Assembly: GCA_020436865.1 (NCBI GenBank)
Contig: JAGQXA010000894.1
Location: forward strand, 1 to 5,766
Direction: 5' to 3'
Length of the DNA: 5,766 nt
Origin: Saprospiraceae bacterium
Lineage (GTDB): Bacteria; Bacteroidota; Bacteroidia; Chitinophagales; Saprospiraceae
Below, piece after piece: positions 3,978 to 5,766 of the stretch (its first letter is position 1; each line of letters begins with the position of its first letter). The position numbers were made by a program, and so were the translations under genes. The notes beneath the pieces are model-generated. The model saw only the letters and a list, made by a program, of their open reading frames with translations, searched no databases and was not told where the DNA came from.

Positions 3978-5766
3978 TTACTGGTTCGACCAGGAATTAT
4001 TTTGCCGTTTGGTGTCGGGTAGCCAGCGGTCGGGGTCGAGTTCGATGCCTTTGAGGGTTCCCTTCGGAGCGTGGTCGAACGTCCACTCGCGGGTCTTCAG
4101 CCATACTTCGACCGGCAGGCGGATCGTTTCGGGTTCGGCGTCTTCGTAGAGGAAGCGCACCTCCAGGGGGAGGCGCATATTGCCGTGATCTTTCAGTTTG
4201 ATCCGCCACTGCAACTGACCGTCCTTTTCGATCTCCTCGACCGAGCTGACCGCGAAGTCCACCCAATCGGTATAGTAGAACCAGCTCATCCAGAACCAAC
4301 TCAGGTCTTCCCCGGCGGCGTTGTTGAAGCAGGCGAACAGGTCGCCCGGCTGCGGGTGCCGGTAGGCCCATTCCCGAATGAACGTCTGAAAGGCATAGTC
4401 GAAGCGCTGGGGGCCCAGAATGTACTCCCTAAGCAGCACCATACCCACGGCCGGCTTGAAATAGTAGGCGTCGTAGTATCCGGCGCCGTGGTAATGGTCG
4501 GGATAGGTGCTCGAGTTGCGCATAGGCGAGTTGACCAGACGTTCGAGCATCGCCGGGTAGTCGCTGATGTACGAACTGTATTCTCCTTCGTTGAAATACT
4601 GGGCCGCGTAGTAGCCCATGAAGGTGGCCAGGCCTTCGTCGATCCAGCCATCGCGCCGCTCGTTGGTACCCACGACCATCGGAAACCAGCAGTGCGCGAC
4701 TTCGTGGTCGGTAGTGCGCCACAGGGCTTCCCCTCTCCGCGCCGTCGGCACGAAGGTCAGACCGGGATATTCGATCCCCCCCACTCCGCCGGCCACGCTG
4801 ACCATTTCGGCGAAGGGGTATTCGTACCACATCCGGGAGTAGAATTCGAGCGAACCCTGCAAGTACTCGGTCGACCGGCCAAAGGCTCCTTCTCCGGCGC
4901 AGGAAGGCGGGTAGACTGACATGGCCGTCACTTTCCGGCCGCTCGGCATGGTGGCCGCGGCGGCATCCCAGATAAAGGCCCTCGAGCAGGCCCAGGCCAC
5001 GTCGCGCGTGTTTTCCATACGAAAATGCCAGGTCAGTTTCTCCTTCCCCGCCGGGCGCGTCTGGGCCACTTTGCCCGCCTCATCGGGCGGAATGACAAAA
5101 ACGGTCTCTGCCGATTTCCGGGCCCGGTCCAGGCGTTGCTGCAGGCGCTGCGGCAACACTTCCGGCGAATTTTGCAGAACGCCGGAACCGACCACGATAT
5201 ATTCGCGCGGCAGGGTGATCCGATAATCGAACGAGCCGAATTCACAGAAGAACTCACCGGCTCCCAGGTAGGGCTCGACATTCCAGCCACGAAGATCGTC
5301 ATACACGGCCATGCGCGGGTACCACTGCGCCACCTCGTAGATCCAGGCGCCGTTCTCGCGGGTGCGGCCGGTGCGGTCGGCGCCGTATTCCGGTACGCGG
5401 AAATGGTATGAAATCCGCAGGGTGATCTTCCCGCCTTGAGCGGCGAGCGGTTGGTTCAGGCGCACCTGTAGGCGTGTGTCTTCTACGAGGAAGGCGTCGA
5501 GCCGCGCGGCATCGCCCTCCACTTGCAGATCGTAAATGTCGATCCCCGTGCCCCCGGCCGACTGATGCCGGGCCTCTTCCACTTCGGTGACGGCCGTGGC
5601 CCGCGAAGTGGCCTTGAAGGCATTCTGGTCGAGGTGCAGCCAGAGATAAGGGAGTGTCTGCGGACTATTATTGGTGTACGTAATGAGGGCTGTGCCGGTG
5701 ATCTCGTGCAAAATGGTATCCAGTTCGACCCGCAGATCGTAGTCGGCCCGATTTTGCCAGTAGGCC
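3978..5766 (-). CDS. M1-family zinc metallopeptidase, 5'-truncated
   Basis: The visible 595 residues end at TAA (3978-3980). The frame stays open to the right edge (AYWQNRADYDLRVELDTILHEI...), so the N-terminus is outside; the TTG at 5711 is internal. M1 enzymes are gluzincin aminopeptidases that remove N-terminal residues from peptides. The zinc site is complete: HEVAH at 4692-4706 (visible residues 354-358), exactly 18 residues, then Glu377 in WIDEGLATF. The substrate-amine motif GGIEYP (329-334) replaces the usual GAMEN. A candidate transition-state Tyr lies in YYDAYYFKPAVGMVLL. The first third is the M1 beta-sandwich, with AQWYPRMAVYDDLRGWNVEPY typical of Bacteroidota members; these are often exported, but the signal peptide would be off-window. 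About 90 residues of beta-rich tail follow the catalytic domain. Activity is likely; substrate is unknown. The gene ends 12 bases before a strong palindrome. Confidence 0.93.
   Translation of the reverse strand, partial: AYWQNRADYDLRVELDTILHEITGTALITYTNNSPQTLPYLWLHLDQNAFKATSRATAVTEVEEARHQSAGGTGIDIYDLQVEGDAARLDAFLVEDTRLQVRLNQPLAAQGGKITLRISYHFRVPEYGADRTGRTRENGAWIYEVAQWYPRMAVYDDLRGWNVEPYLGAGEFFCEFGSFDYRITLPREYIVVGSGVLQNSPEVLPQRLQQRLDRARKSAETVFVIPPDEAGKVAQTRPAGKEKLTWHFRMENTRDVAWACSRAFIWDAAAATMPSGRKVTAMSVYPPSCAGEGAFGRSTEYLQGSLEFYSRMWYEYPFAEMVSVAGGVGGIEYPGLTFVPTARRGEALWRTTDHEVAHCWFPMVVGTNERRDGWIDEGLATFMGYYAAQYFNEGEYSSYISDYPAMLERLVNSPMRNSSTYPDHYHGAGYYDAYYFKPAVGMVLLREYILGPQRFDYAFQTFIREWAYRHPQPGDLFACFNNAAGEDLSWFWMSWFYYTDWVDFAVSSVEEIEKDGQLQWRIKLKDHGNMRLPLEVRFLYEDAEPETIRLPVEVWLKTREWTFDHAPKGTLKGIELDPDRWLPDTKRQNNSWSNQ

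Noticed and set aside
3097..4149. 350-codon open frame on the plus strand
   Set aside because: It runs antisense to the helical protein, through the palindromic repeat and into the peptidase gene. The product has no coherent domain.
4071..4919. 282-codon open frame on the plus strand
   Set aside because: It is the mirror of the M1 catalytic domain; no independent coding signal is seen.

Overview
The window looks like a stretch of chromosome from a GC-rich member of the Bacteroidota, possibly a Saprospiria/Lewinella-like lineage. Four things support the phylum: the RecX N-terminus (CAYQDRC...EARYKL), the helical protein opening with SEKRYFKLF, the M1 peptidase signature (AQWYPRMAVYDD), and promoters resembling the Bacteroidota -33 TTG / -7 TAnnTTTG type. 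Shine-Dalgarno sequences are mostly absent, which also fits. The lineage below phylum is inference.

Layout. Positions 1-432 (+) hold the 3' end of a divergent TrpF-like (phosphoribosylanthranilate isomerase family) gene. It converges, with a 20-bp gap, on an MscS-type mechanosensitive channel gene (453-1265, -). A 103-bp divergent spacer leads to recX (1369-1827, +). After a 198-bp AT-richer gap with a good promoter candidate comes a small gene (2026-2241, +) for a 71-residue peptide with a double-glycine leader. This looks like a ribosomally made natural-product (RiPP) or secreted-peptide precursor. Its last 18 bp overlap, tail to tail, a gene for a 515-residue all-helical TPR-like protein of unknown function (2224-3771, -). 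Positions 3772-3977 hold that gene's probable promoter and a compound palindromic repeat (3854-3965). The right end is the C-terminal part of an M1-family zinc metallopeptidase gene (3978 to beyond 5766, -), cut by the window edge.

The genes do not form one pathway. Most look like independent housekeeping genes: osmotic protection, control of recombination and peptide turnover. The two most interesting items are the orphan cysteine-free double-glycine peptide and the nested palindrome beside the peptidase stop. No tRNA, rRNA, CRISPR array, transposase or phage gene is visible, and no interval longer than 300 bases lacks a gene.
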